NCBI GenBank assembly: GCA_934277495.1
Contig: CAKQUI010000001.1
Location: forward strand, 1-59,181
Source of the DNA: an uncultured Clostridia bacterium
GTDB lineage: Bacteria > Bacillota > Clostridia > Peptostreptococcales > Anaerovoracaceae
Length of the DNA stretch: 59,181 nt
Direction: 5' to 3'
The translations under genes and the position numbers were made by a program. Positions 1-8,454 of the stretch are shown here, piece after piece. Within the stretch, counting starts at the first letter, position 1, and each line of letters opens with the position of its first letter. The notes below the pieces were generated by a model that worked only from the letters and a program-made list of their open reading frames with translations, was not told where the DNA came from and ran no database searches.

Positions 1-273
1 GAGGGACCCATGCATACGATGTATGATTTTGTGAAGGAGCGGGAGCAGGCCATGTTCGAGGAAGGTCAGATAGCAGGCGAAAAAATCGGCGAAAAGCGAG
101 GCAGACTCGAAGGCGAAAAATACGGTAGGCTTGAAGGCGGAATGGCCAAGCAAAAGTCTATAGCTGCTAATATGCTGGCAAAAGGGATGGCACCGGAGCT
201 TATCGAAGAACTGACAGGGCTGACTGAGGATGATATCAAAAAACTGGACAGCGAACAGTCAATGAAAGACTGA
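1..273 (+). CDS. C-terminal fragment of an Rpn-like (PD-(D/E)XK) nuclease/transposase family protein
   Basis: The reading frame is open from the first base of the window, so this is the 3' end of a gene that starts upstream. The visible part is a highly charged tail with short Glu/Gly/Lys/Arg repeats (EGQIAGEKIGEKRGRLEGEK-like), then a small helical segment with MLAKGMAPELIEELTGLT. Tails of this kind close many Rpn-family proteins (recombination-promoting nuclease/putative transposase, PDDEXK_2), where they follow the catalytic domain. The catalytic part lies outside the window, so activity cannot be judged. The family call rests only on the tail. A terminator follows at 309-351. Confidence 0.6.
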   Translation, partial: EGPMHTMYDFVKEREQAMFEEGQIAGEKIGEKRGRLEGEKYGRLEGGMAKQKSIAANMLAKGMAPELIEELTGLTEDDIKKLDSEQSMKD

Positions 274-308
274 TCAGGAACTGGTAATAAAACAGCAGGA
301 CATGACGA

Positions 309-351
309 CCGGAGGCGTACCGTATCAGGAAAGGTATGCCTCCGGTTTTTT
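309..351 (+). terminator. Rho-independent terminator
   Basis: Arms CCGGAGGCGTACC (309-321) and GGTATGCCTCCGG (333-345) pair along their length with one wobble, and a run of T (346-351) follows. It ends the Rpn-like gene. Confidence 0.85.
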
Positions 352-474
352 AATATACATATATGCCCCCCTGCATTACCGGAGTTCAGCATCGGACAAG
401 CCGCCAGCTTTGCGATACATTAAGACATTATCATATGCGAAACATAATTGACACAATCTTTATCATTTTCCATA

Positions 475-503
475 TTGACATGGATATGAGCATGCGTTAT
501 AAT
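475..503 (+). promoter_or_regulatory. Sigma-A promoter for the yezD/ABC transporter operon
   Basis: TTGACA at 475-480 and TATAAT at 498-503 are perfect consensus hexamers separated by 17 bp. Transcription should start near 510, about 55 bases before the small yezD-like gene. Confidence 0.85.
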
Positions 504-565
504 CTCAAATACAAAGACATAGAAAACATATCGGATAAGTAGGAAAACAATAAAGGGGGACAGCA

Positions 566-724
566 ATGACATATGAAGGACGAAAGGAAACTGAGATCAG
601 AAAAACCGATATGCAGCGGATAGAGGATTTCATAAGATCGGTTCAGTTCGGCACGGTCACCATCGTGATACAGGATGGAAAGATAGTGCAGATCGAAAGA
701 AACGAGAAACTGAGACTGAAGTAA
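566..724 (+). CDS. YezD family small protein (DUF2292)
   Basis: This 52-residue gene is preceded by AAAGGGGGA. The product has the YezD/DUF2292 hallmark: a short helix (IEDFIRSVQFGTV) followed by the strand-turn-strand core VTIVIQDGKIVQIERNEK, ending LRLK. The function is unknown. As I recall, Firmicutes homologues often sit in sulfur-assimilation or sulfonate-uptake operons, which fits the NitT/TauT-type importer directly downstream. The start is set by the ribosome binding site and by the consensus promoter at 475-503. It is probably cotranscribed with the transporter through the structured leader at 764-866. Confidence 0.8.
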   Translation: MTYEGRKETEIRKTDMQRIEDFIRSVQFGTVTIVIQDGKIVQIERNEKLRLK

Positions 725-763
725 CATGATAGATAAAGTCAGTGAGAGCTGACCGGAAAACCG

Positions 764-866
764 GAGGCTCCCTGCGACAGGAAAGAACGATGCAGCTGAG
801 GACAGACCAGTGATGAACTGGCCGTCCAGGGTAATGATGCAGTTCTGTCAGGTCGCAGGGAGCCTC
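764..866 (+). promoter_or_regulatory. Structured leader between yezD-like gene and ABC ATPase (possible attenuator or riboswitch)
   Basis: A perfect 15-bp inverted repeat, GAGGCTCCCTGCGAC (764-778) and GTCGCAGGGAGCCTC (852-866), encloses 73 bases. Further pairing AGAAC/GTTCT continues the helix after an internal loop. Inside it, GGAC..GTCC and CCAG..CTGG form a nested hairpin, and GATGCAG occurs twice. The 3' arm is followed by TTTT (867-870), so the outer helix could act as an intrinsic terminator. The ATPase ribosome binding site follows at once. I could not match it to a riboswitch class. Confidence 0.6.
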
Positions 867-890
867 TTTTGCTGCAGGAGGAAAAAACGG

Positions 891-1691
891 ATGACGGAGA
901 AAAGTGAAATAGAAATAAGGCTGGAACATGTGCGGAAGACGTACCCTGATCCGGCAGATAGAAAAAAGATACATACAGTGCTGAACGATATAACTCTGGA
1001 TATCAGAAAAGGCGAGTTCCTGTCGCTGCTGGGAGCTTCAGGATGCGGCAAGTCAACACTGCTGCGGATAATAGCAGGACTGGCGGAGCCTGATTCAGGA
1101 AAGGTCACTGTCGGAGGGAGCAGCTGTGACGCAGCCCGCAGGGATCACAGATTCGGAATGGTTTTCCAGTCACCGGTTCTTTACGAATGGAGGACTGTCA
1201 GGGAAAACATAGCGCTGCCGCTGGAGATAATGAAAATACCGAAAAAAGAAAGAGAAGCCAGGATAGAAAAACAGCTGGAAACTGTTTCTCTCAGCGGATA
1301 TGCGGACAGCTATCCTCATGAACTGTCAGGCGGCATGCAGCAGAGAGTGGGTATAGCAAGGGCTCTGGCGGCAGAGCCGGATATCCTGCTGATGGATGAA
1401 CCTTTTTCGGCACTGGATGAATTCACGAAACAGCAGCTCCACATAGACCTGCTGAATATATGGGAAGCCACCGGCAAGACGATAATCTTCGTTACACATA
1501 ATATAAGCGAAGCGGTCTTCCTTTCAGACAGGATATGTATCATGGCCTCAGGCCTGGGGGAGATAGCGGCACTGACAGAAGTCGATATACCAAGGCCACG
1601 GTCTGCAGCGGATCTCAGCACAGAAAGATACTTCGAACTGATAAGAAAAACACGTGAAAGTTTTGAGGTGAACTGGAATGGGAACATATAA
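891..1691 (+). CDS. ABC transporter ATP-binding protein, NitT/TauT (SsuB/ThiZ-like) type
   Basis: This is the cytoplasmic ATPase (266 aa) of an importer that also includes the two permeases and lipoprotein downstream. Walker A GASGCGKST is near residues 47-55, the Q-loop is FQSP, the signature LSGGMQQRV is near 145-153, and Walker B ILLMDEP near 165-171. The length and order match the nitrate/sulfonate/taurine/pyrimidine family. The start at 891 is chosen because GCAGGAGG sits just before it; an in-frame ATG at 810 lies inside the structured leader and would add residues unrelated to the family. It overlaps the first permease by 14 bases, so translation is probably coupled. Confidence 0.9.
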   Translation: MTEKSEIEIRLEHVRKTYPDPADRKKIHTVLNDITLDIRKGEFLSLLGASGCGKSTLLRIIAGLAEPDSGKVTVGGSSCDAARRDHRFGMVFQSPVLYEWRTVRENIALPLEIMKIPKKEREARIEKQLETVSLSGYADSYPHELSGGMQQRVGIARALAAEPDILLMDEPFSALDEFTKQQLHIDLLNIWEATGKTIIFVTHNISEAVFLSDRICIMASGLGEIAALTEVDIPRPRSAADLSTERYFELIRKTRESFEVNWNGNI

Positions 1692-2493
1692 AAAGGGCAG
1701 ATACATAAGCACAGCCGTGTGGATCATCGGTTTTTTCGTGATATGGGAGCTGGCTGCACTGTTGCTCGACAAAGCCGCAGCAGATCCAATGGCTTACAGG
1801 AAACTGCCGTATTTCCACCAGATCGCAATGGAGTTCGGGAGGTACATTTCCGATCTGGTTACGCAGGGAGCTGTGACGATGCGGTTTGCAGGTCTGGGGT
1901 TCGTACTGGGGTGTGCAGCCGGCATACTGCTGGCGCTGCTGATGGACATTTCCGGTATACTGAAGAAAACGCTGATGCCTTATGTCACTGCTTCGCAGAT
2001 GATACCGATACTGGGACTGGCGCCGGTGGTCTTCGGTCTGATAAAGGACATAGAAAATGTAAGAACAGTGATAGCAGCGTACATGACGTTTTTCCCAGTG
2101 GTCATCAGCCTGACAAGAGGCATGATGTCAGTAGATGAAGATGCAAGAGCACTCATGAGACTTTATGCTGCAGGCAGGCGGAGAGAATATATGAAACTGA
2201 TCCTGCCGCACTCGCTGCCCTGGCTTTTCACAGGACTGAAGATGGCGGCTCCCATGGCGGTGACGGCATCGGTGCTTGTTGACACGCTCAGCGCCCGGGA
2301 CGGCATCGGATATGTGCTGGTACTGACGCTGTACGGCGGAGGCACCACCGGCGAATTCTGGCCGGCAGTGCTGACGGCGTCTCTCATGGGCGTGCTGAGT
2401 TTCGCAGCAGTGTCGATACTGGAATATGTGATAAACAGGTGGAGATACGGCAGAGTTGCAGGAAAGAAAAGCGACAAAGGGGGTGATTGCTGA
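1678..2493 (+). CDS. ABC transporter permease (SsuC/ThiX-like), first subunit
   Basis: This 271-residue inner-membrane permease has about six hydrophobic segments and the cytoplasmic EAA-type loop that docks on the ATPase (AAGRRREYMKLILPHSLP, near residues 164-181). It is a member of the binding-protein-dependent transport family used for nitrate, sulfonates and vitamin precursors. The start overlaps the ATPase gene and has GAGGTG upstream. Its stop overlaps the start of the next permease by one base. The substrate is not decided by the permease sequence. Confidence 0.87.
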   Translation: MGTYKKGRYISTAVWIIGFFVIWELAALLLDKAAADPMAYRKLPYFHQIAMEFGRYISDLVTQGAVTMRFAGLGFVLGCAAGILLALLMDISGILKKTLMPYVTASQMIPILGLAPVVFGLIKDIENVRTVIAAYMTFFPVVISLTRGMMSVDEDARALMRLYAAGRRREYMKLILPHSLPWLFTGLKMAAPMAVTASVLVDTLSARDGIGYVLVLTLYGGGTTGEFWPAVLTASLMGVLSFAAVSILEYVINRWRYGRVAGKKSDKGGDC

Positions 2494-3293
2494 TGAACAG
2501 GATGAAGCATGACAGATATCGTTATACAGCGATACTGCTGCCGGTCCTGGCCGGATGTATCATGGTGGTGCTGCTGCAGACGAAGGTGATACACAGTCTG
2601 TTCGGACTGGGAGAAGTGCAGCTGCCGCTGCCGTCGGACACGGGCAGAGCTTTTGCAGAAAATTCAGGGGACATACTCAGTAATGCAGCAGTCACATTGA
2701 TCCCGGCGCTTTCAGGGATGGCAGCAGGAGGTATCATCGGGTATATGACAGCACTGATCGCAGTGCGTTTTCCCCGGGGCGGATACGGCAGCCTTATAAT
2801 AATGACGGCAGTGAATTCTGTACCGGCAGTGGCGTTGGCATCGGTGATGAACTGCTGGTTCGATACGGCACTGGTAGTCAAGGCAGGAGTAGCGACAGTG
2901 ATGACGATGGGCACAATGACTGTCAACGCATACAAAGGCCTGGATTCACCGGGAAAGGCAGACCTGGATCTGATGGAGCTTTGCGGGGCTTCACGCCTTG
3001 AGGTATTCACGAAACTGAGGATACCGGCAAGCATCCCGGATGTGTTCTCGGCGCTGAAACTCAACTGCACCATCGCAATGATGGGAACGATAATCAGCGA
3101 ATTCTTTGCAAGCGAGACAGCAGGACTGGGGTTCATGATAAAGTACTGTCTGCGCACAGGCAACCAGAAAGACACAGGCTGGGCGTACATACTGGCAGCG
3201 ACGATACTGAGTCTGGCACTCTACGGACTTGTATGTATAGTGGAAAAGCGCATGCTGCACTGGCACGTTTCAGTCAGAAAAACAGGAAAATGA
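2493..3293 (+). CDS. ABC transporter permease, second subunit
   Basis: This is a 266-residue paralogue of the preceding permease, with several hydrophobic segments and an EAA-type loop (LCGASRLEVFTKLRIPASIP). Two different permeases imply a heterodimeric channel, whereas many SsuC systems use a homodimer. The ATG at 2493 overlaps the previous TGA (TGATG) and has GGGGG upstream. A TTG six bases earlier is in frame but lacks spacing. It is followed after 53 bases by the substrate-binding lipoprotein. Confidence 0.87.
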   Translation: MNRMKHDRYRYTAILLPVLAGCIMVVLLQTKVIHSLFGLGEVQLPLPSDTGRAFAENSGDILSNAAVTLIPALSGMAAGGIIGYMTALIAVRFPRGGYGSLIIMTAVNSVPAVALASVMNCWFDTALVVKAGVATVMTMGTMTVNAYKGLDSPGKADLDLMELCGASRLEVFTKLRIPASIPDVFSALKLNCTIAMMGTIISEFFASETAGLGFMIKYCLRTGNQKDTGWAYILAATILSLALYGLVCIVEKRMLHWHVSVRKTGK

Positions 3294-3346
3294 TATGAAG
3301 GCAAGGATATTGCAGGAATTAAAAAAGACAAAAGAAGGAGAAGAAA

Positions 3347-4378
3347 ATGAAAGGAAAAAAATTCAGAAAGATAATAACCGGTATAACAGCTGCAGCAGTC
3401 ATAGTGTCAGGGCTGTCCCTGGCAGGCTGCGGCAGCAAGGAAGAAGCAAAAAGCGAAGGAAATCTTGACAAGTTGACGGTGCAGTCGCTCTGGCTGCCAC
3501 AGGGACAGTTCGCAGGCCTTTATGTAGCAAAGGAAAAGGGCTTTTATGAAGACGAAGGCATAGATCTTGAGATACTGCCGGGAGGAACTGACGTGACATC
3601 CGAAGATCAGGTTGAAAACGACGTGGCGCAGATAGGTACTGCATTCTACAGCAGCGTACTGACATATCAGGAAAGCGGCTCCGACTTCGTCAATATTTTC
3701 CAGACCATGCAGAAAAGTCCGCAGTGGCTGGTGACAAAGAAAGATTCCGGCATAACATCAGGCAAAGACCTCAAAGGCAAGAAGGTAGGCAACTGGTTCG
3801 GCGGACGTCAGTACGAGTTTTATGCAATGGCTCAGAAATACGGCTATGACCCGGAAAAGGACATCGAATGGGTACAGCAGGACTACACGATGGATCAGTT
3901 CGAAAAAGGCAGCGTGGATGCAGCATCAGCAATGAGCTACAACGAATATCTGCTGCTGCTGGAAAACGGATACAAGGAGTCTGATCTGAACATCATAGAT
4001 CCCAACGAGGAAGGAACAGCCATGCTGGAAGACTGCCTTTTCGTAAAGAAAAGCTGGGCTGAGAAGAACAGCGATCTGCTGGTGAGATTCATAAAGGCAA
4101 CGAGGAAGGGCTGGCAGTACACTGCAGAACATCCTGAAGAAGCAGGAAAGATAGTATACAAAGAAGGAAAGAGTGCAACTGAAGAACATCAGATAGCGAT
4201 GACGAAAAAAGTCGTCGAGTTCGTGGCACCGGACGGAGATACTGATTCCATCGGAAAGCTGGACACAAAGGCGCTGCAGCAGACAATAGATCTGGGCGTG
4301 CAGTCCGGCATGATAAAGAAAAAGATAGATCTTGACAGCAGTGTGGACAGCTCATACTGGGAAAAGGCAGTAAAATAG
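3347..4378 (+). CDS. ABC transporter substrate-binding lipoprotein, NMT1/THI5-like
   Basis: This 343-residue protein has a lipoprotein signal peptide ending in LSLAGC (lipidated Cys 28), so it is anchored outside the membrane and delivers ligand to the permeases. The mature part begins with a motif typical of the NMT1/THI5 fold (LWLPQGQFAGLYVAKEKGFY) and has GTAMLEDCLF later, as in pyrimidine-precursor (ThiY) and riboflavin (RibY) binding proteins. Sulfonate-binding proteins share the fold. The adjacent YezD-like protein hints at sulfur compounds and the binding protein hints at a vitamin precursor; the sequence does not settle it. The ribosome binding site is AAGGAGAAG. Confidence 0.85.
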   Translation: MKGKKFRKIITGITAAAVIVSGLSLAGCGSKEEAKSEGNLDKLTVQSLWLPQGQFAGLYVAKEKGFYEDEGIDLEILPGGTDVTSEDQVENDVAQIGTAFYSSVLTYQESGSDFVNIFQTMQKSPQWLVTKKDSGITSGKDLKGKKVGNWFGGRQYEFYAMAQKYGYDPEKDIEWVQQDYTMDQFEKGSVDAASAMSYNEYLLLLENGYKESDLNIIDPNEEGTAMLEDCLFVKKSWAEKNSDLLVRFIKATRKGWQYTAEHPEEAGKIVYKEGKSATEEHQIAMTKKVVEFVAPDGDTDSIGKLDTKALQQTIDLGVQSGMIKKKIDLDSSVDSSYWEKAVK

Positions 4379-4393
4379 ACGATCATAGCAAAG

Positions 4394-4435
4394 TCCCTGC
4401 AGCAGCAGGAAAAGTCACAGCACTGCAGGGATTTT
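4394..4435 (+). terminator. Rho-independent terminator of the ABC importer operon
   Basis: TCCCTGCAG (4394-4402) pairs with CTGCAGGGA (4423-4431) and is followed by TTTT. Confidence 0.75.
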
Positions 4436-4480
4436 GCCTGGATAAAGTAAATGCAGGATTTCAGAAAAGAGGCAGGAGTA

Positions 4481-4951
4481 ATGAAAAAAATACTGGTAAG
4501 CGAATGTCTTTACGGAGGCAGGATAGTACGTTATGATGCAGGGGACGTGACAGAAAAGGACCCGAGGTTCCTGAAATGGAAAGAAGAGGGGCGTCTCGTA
4601 CCGATCTGTCCTGAGGTGTTCGGAGGACTTCCGGTGCCAAGACCGGATTCCCAGCGTATAGGAGATACAGTGCAGACCGGCGCAGGTCTTGATGTAACGA
4701 AGGAATATACTGCAGGTGCAGAGGAAGCGCTGCGACTTGCAAAGGAAAACGATGTCGTATTTGCGATAATGAAACAGGACAGTCCGTCCTGCGGCAGCAG
4801 ATTCATTTACGACGGGACCTTTACAGATACGAAGATCGAAGGTCAGGGGCTGGCAGTGGAATATCTCAGGAATGCAGGGTTCAGGGTGTTCGGAGAAGAA
4901 GACCTTGATGAAGCGGAGAGATTCCTTGCAGAAGCGGAAAAAACTGAATAA
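4481..4951 (+). CDS. DUF523 domain-containing protein
   Basis: This 156-residue cytoplasmic protein matches the usual length of the DUF523 family. The N-terminus MKKILVSECLYGGRIVRYDA and the motif KQDSPSCGSRFIYDGTF are the family signatures; the two conserved cysteines are in these motifs. The biochemical role is unknown. The start at 4481 follows GGCAGGAG; an upstream in-frame ATG at 4451 lacks a binding site and would add residues the family does not have. A terminator follows at 4968-4998. Confidence 0.88.
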   Translation: MKKILVSECLYGGRIVRYDAGDVTEKDPRFLKWKEEGRLVPICPEVFGGLPVPRPDSQRIGDTVQTGAGLDVTKEYTAGAEEALRLAKENDVVFAIMKQDSPSCGSRFIYDGTFTDTKIEGQGLAVEYLRNAGFRVFGEEDLDEAERFLAEAEKTE

Positions 4952-4967
4952 CAGTATCATACATGGC

Positions 4968-4998
4968 AAAGCGGCGGAACAGAATCCTGCCGCTTTTT
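4968..4998 (+). terminator. Rho-independent terminator after the DUF523 gene
   Basis: AAAGCGGC (4968-4975) and GCCGCTTT (4989-4996) pair perfectly across a 13-base loop, followed by T. Confidence 0.85.
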
Positions 4999-5011
4999 CT
5001 GTGCTGCGAAC

Positions 5012-5040
5012 TTGGATACGGGTCTGGAAAAGGGTATAAT
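5012..5040 (+). promoter_or_regulatory. Sigma-A promoter of the PAS sigma-54 activator gene
   Basis: TTGGAT (5012-5017), a 17-bp spacer and TATAAT (5035-5040). A TTG start codon predicted at 5012 would be the -35 box itself, which supports the downstream start at 5072. Confidence 0.8.
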
Positions 5041-5071
5041 ATATGATATGGGGACAGGAAGGAGCGCAGCA

Positions 5072-6460
5072 ATGACTGCCATCGATTTTAAGAAAGAGCT
5101 TAAAGAAAATATATTCGAGATAATAGAATCCATATCGGACGAAGTGCTGATCTCAGACGGTGACGGTACCGTACTCTGGGTCAATCCGGGATTCGAGGCG
5201 AATTACGGCGTCGCCATCGGGAACGCACTTGGCAGGAACGTAGCTGAACTTGCAGAAGAGGGCTTTTTCAAGCCTGCCATAATACCCATGGTCATAGAAA
5301 AGAAAGAAAAGATAACCATGGTCCAGAAGACTTACGAGGGCAAGGACATACTGGTGACAGCAACGCCCATCTTCAACACAGACGGCAGCATAAAGCTGGT
5401 GGTGAGCTATTCCAGAGACATAACAGAGATGACACAGCTGGAAAAGAAATATTCAAAGATGAGACAGCGTGTGGAAAAATACACGGCGGAGCTGCATGAA
5501 CTAAGGAAAGGCGCCAGCGGGGCCACCGCAATAATCGGTCAGTCGAAGCAGATGGAAAATGTCATCAGTACCATCAACCGTATAGCTGATCTTGACGCCA
5601 ACGTGCTGCTGCTGGGCGAATCCGGCGTTGGTAAAAGTATGTTCGCCAAAGTGATACACCAGCGGAGCCGCAGATCAGGCGGACCTTTCATAGATATAAA
5701 CTGTGCAGCTATTCCTGAGAACCTGCTGGAATCAGAACTTTTCGGCTACGAAAAAGGATCCTTCACCGGAGCAGGACCGAAGGGCAAAGTGGGTCTGATG
5801 GAGCTGGCGGACGGCGGCACGCTGCTGCTGGACGAGATATCCGAGATACCGATATCCCTGCAGGCCAAACTGCTGACAGCCATACAGGAAAAGAAGATAA
5901 CGAGAGTAGGCGGCACGAAACCTGTAAACGTGGATTTCAGGCTCATAGCGGCATCCAACAGGCAGCTTGACAAGTATGCAGCTGAAGGGCATTTCCGCAT
6001 GGACCTCTACTACAGGCTGAACGTCGTCAACATAACGATACCGCCGCTGCGGGAAAGAAAAGAAGACATAATACCGCTGCTGGAATATTATACAGCGCAG
6101 TTCGGCGCCAAATACAATATAGGCAGGAGCTTTTCACCTCAGGCGGTGGATCTGCTGACGGAATATCCGTGGCCCGGCAATGTGAGAGAGCTTGCCAATG
6201 TCACAGAAAGGGTCATAGTGACCAGCAGCGGCAGCATCATAGGTGCAGAGGATCTGCCACAGGAGATATCCCGGAGAAAAAGATCGCCGGAGGGAACCTC
6301 CCTTGACGATATCGTCAGTCTCAGCGATGAGGTGGAAAAGCTGGAATCCGAGCTGATCAGCAGGGCATACGAGAAGTACGGCACCACCACCGGCGTCGCC
6401 GCAGCCCTTGGTATCAGTCAGCCCACAGCCTTCAGGAAGATAGAAAAATATATAAAGTAA
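5072..6460 (+). CDS. Sigma-54 interacting transcriptional activator with PAS sensor domain
   Basis: This 462-residue enhancer-binding protein has a PAS domain (about residues 10-115), a short coiled-coil linker, a AAA+ domain and a C-terminal Fis-type helix-turn-helix (about 425-462, GVAAALGISQPTAFRKIEKY). Walker A is GESGVGKS (183-190). The sigma-54 contact loop is GSFTGA (229-234), a common variant of GAFTGA. The activator hydrolyses ATP to open sigma-54 promoters in response to whatever the PAS domain binds. The start at 5072 follows GGAAGGAG and the promoter at 5012-5040. No -24/-12 promoter was found next to it, so its target is unknown. Confidence 0.88.
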   Translation: MTAIDFKKELKENIFEIIESISDEVLISDGDGTVLWVNPGFEANYGVAIGNALGRNVAELAEEGFFKPAIIPMVIEKKEKITMVQKTYEGKDILVTATPIFNTDGSIKLVVSYSRDITEMTQLEKKYSKMRQRVEKYTAELHELRKGASGATAIIGQSKQMENVISTINRIADLDANVLLLGESGVGKSMFAKVIHQRSRRSGGPFIDINCAAIPENLLESELFGYEKGSFTGAGPKGKVGLMELADGGTLLLDEISEIPISLQAKLLTAIQEKKITRVGGTKPVNVDFRLIAASNRQLDKYAAEGHFRMDLYYRLNVVNITIPPLRERKEDIIPLLEYYTAQFGAKYNIGRSFSPQAVDLLTEYPWPGNVRELANVTERVIVTSSGSIIGAEDLPQEISRRKRSPEGTSLDDIVSLSDEVEKLESELISRAYEKYGTTTGVAAALGISQPTAFRKIEKYIK

Positions 6461-6500
6461 TGAGGGAGCGTACATAAACTGTCCGGTCGTTCAAAATAAA

Positions 6501-6529
6501 TTGCAGCTGCAGTCCCGGTGTGTTAAAAT
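6501..6529 (+). promoter_or_regulatory. Candidate sigma-A promoter of the surface protein gene
   Basis: TTGCAG (6501-6506), 17 bp, TAAAAT (6524-6529), about 50 bases before the ATG at 6580. Confidence 0.55.
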
Positions 6530-6579
6530 AGATTCAGAATGTAAGTTGATGTTCCAGCTTAAGATGAAAGGGAGTTCAT

Positions 6580-8313
6580 ATGAAAAATAAAATAGTACAT
6601 GCGCTGCTGTGCATCATGTTATGCATGGCGTTCATACCGGCGGCAGCTTTTGCGGACAGCACGGCGCCATCAGTACCTGACGGGATCTGGACTGATCACG
6701 CAGCAGAAAGCTTTGCAGGCGGAAGCGGAACGAAGGCGGATCCGTATCAGATCGCATCACCGGAGCAGCTGGCGAAGCTGGCCAAAGATGTAAACGGAGG
6801 AGAAACTTATGCCGGGAAGTATTTCAAGCTGACGGCGGATTTGGATCTGTCGGCACATGTATGGATGCCGATCGGTCTGCAGCGATTTATCGGAAATGAT
6901 AGGGTCTACAAGCCCTTTGCAGGCAGTTTCGATGGCGGTGAAAAAACGATCTCCGGTATGATCGTGGATCAGCGGAAGGACACGGCTGAACGATACAGCG
7001 GAGGGCTGTTTGGCCTTATCAGGAATACCGACGCGAAGGAATGCGGCGTCAGAAATCTCACCATTGCAGATGGAAAAATCTGTTTCTATAGCAGTGATAA
7101 TGAAAGCTTTATGGGCAACGGGATGCTGGCAGGCGTGGCAGGCGATTATGTATCCAGTGTTGTGGAGTTTGAAGGGATAACGATATCCGGCGGCAGTATC
7201 CGGAGTTTTAGCGATGCTAAAGAAAGAATTGCCGGCGGCATGCTGGGAAATGTGGCACATGCCAGAGTTTCCGATTGCCATGTGGAAAACATCAGGATCT
7301 CCGGAGTGACCAACAGCGGCGGTTTCGCAGGATGGGATAAAGGATCTGTCTACAGCAGCTGTACCGCTACCGGTGAGTTGTCCGGGTACTGGAGTCTGGG
7401 TGGCTTTATTGGATATACAGATTATTTTCGCGATTATGATAAGGGCGAAGATGTCGAACCGGTTTTTGATCACTGTCTGGCGGATGTGGATATAACTGCA
7501 GATGACTGGCGTGCTGGCGGTTTCATGGGCTGGGCAAAATATGCACATATTTTTAATTGTGTGGCAAAAGGTAATGTGACCAGCACCAAGTCAAATGAAG
7601 ATCCGAGAGCCGGGGTCTTTGTCGGAGTGATGGAAGGTTGTAATATTGAAAAAAGCCATGCGGCGGGCAGAGTGACAGAAGTAGCGCCCGATTATGAAGC
7701 TGGCGGATTTGCAGCGCATTTTTCTGGAAGTGGAAATAAATTCAAAGACTGTTCTTTCGACAGCACGCTCAATAATGATGTCAAAGCTATTGGAGGAAAA
7801 GCACCGGAAGACTATGACGGGATCACAGGCGTGACAACTCAGCAGGTAAAGGCCAACATCTGCAGAGACTATTATGGAACACATGAAGCGAAGGAAGTTC
7901 AGGAGAAAGCAGCGACCTGCACAGAAGACGGCTATGAAGCATACTGGAAGTGCGATGCCTGCAGCAGCATGTACGCAGATAAAGATCAGACGACGATGAT
8001 CACAGAGCCGAAAGTGATAAAAGCGGCAGGACATGATCTCGTGAAGAAAGACGGCAAAGCTGCCAGCAGCACGGAGGATGGCTACAAGGAATACTGGGAG
8101 TGCAGCACCTGCAAAAAATTATTCTCAGACGCAAAAGGACAGCACGAGATAAGCGATCCTGAAGTCATCAAAGCGACAGGTGAACCAGCCGATAAACATG
8201 ATAACGGTAAGTCAGCATCAACAGGCGACAGCAGCATGCCGGTACTTTACGTGATCCTGGCGGCAGCAGCCCTGGCGGGAGCAGCTTTGGTGATCAAAAG
8301 GAAACGAGCTTAA
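6580..8313 (+). CDS. Secreted, wall-linked GLUG-type surface protein
   Basis: This 577-residue protein has a Sec signal peptide (about 1-25, ending AAAFA). A central region (about 45-410) is rich in repeated strands with G-x-GG, FAG and GLUG-like motifs (SGGLFGLI, NSGGFAGWD, RAGGFMGWA), suggesting a beta-helix. Two Cys-x2-Cys modules follow (KCDACSSMYAD and ECSTCKKLFSD), as in other clostridial surface proteins. The C-terminus has STGDSSMPVLY, a membrane segment and KRKRA, a sorting-signal layout without LPxTG. The thioester adhesin at 22251 carries the same TGDxSMxVLY motif. Role: probably adhesion or surface binding; ligand unknown. Confidence 0.8.
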   Translation: MKNKIVHALLCIMLCMAFIPAAAFADSTAPSVPDGIWTDHAAESFAGGSGTKADPYQIASPEQLAKLAKDVNGGETYAGKYFKLTADLDLSAHVWMPIGLQRFIGNDRVYKPFAGSFDGGEKTISGMIVDQRKDTAERYSGGLFGLIRNTDAKECGVRNLTIADGKICFYSSDNESFMGNGMLAGVAGDYVSSVVEFEGITISGGSIRSFSDAKERIAGGMLGNVAHARVSDCHVENIRISGVTNSGGFAGWDKGSVYSSCTATGELSGYWSLGGFIGYTDYFRDYDKGEDVEPVFDHCLADVDITADDWRAGGFMGWAKYAHIFNCVAKGNVTSTKSNEDPRAGVFVGVMEGCNIEKSHAAGRVTEVAPDYEAGGFAAHFSGSGNKFKDCSFDSTLNNDVKAIGGKAPEDYDGITGVTTQQVKANICRDYYGTHEAKEVQEKAATCTEDGYEAYWKCDACSSMYADKDQTTMITEPKVIKAAGHDLVKKDGKAASSTEDGYKEYWECSTCKKLFSDAKGQHEISDPEVIKATGEPADKHDNGKSASTGDSSMPVLYVILAAAALAGAALVIKRKRA

Positions 8314-8454
8314 GCGCATCAGTGCAGTGCGAGCTGTAAAGCAGGATGCAGCAGCAGGTTTCTTTCAGGCTGCAGGCGGGACAGGCTTTCCGCCAAAAGA
8401 ACAAAAGAAAAAGTCTCCCGCTGGGATAACGCAGAGGGGGATACAGGGAGAGTT

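Noticed and set aside
725..890. TPP or SAM riboswitch before the NMT1-type transporter
   Set aside because: CTGAG and GGGTAATGATGCAG recall the TPP consensus, but the closing CTGG...CCAG helix and other conserved blocks are missing, and no SAM-type motif fits.
5012..5071. TTG start for the PAS activator at 5012
   Set aside because: The TTG is part of a TTGGAT-17-TATAAT promoter; a good ribosome binding site precedes the ATG at 5072.
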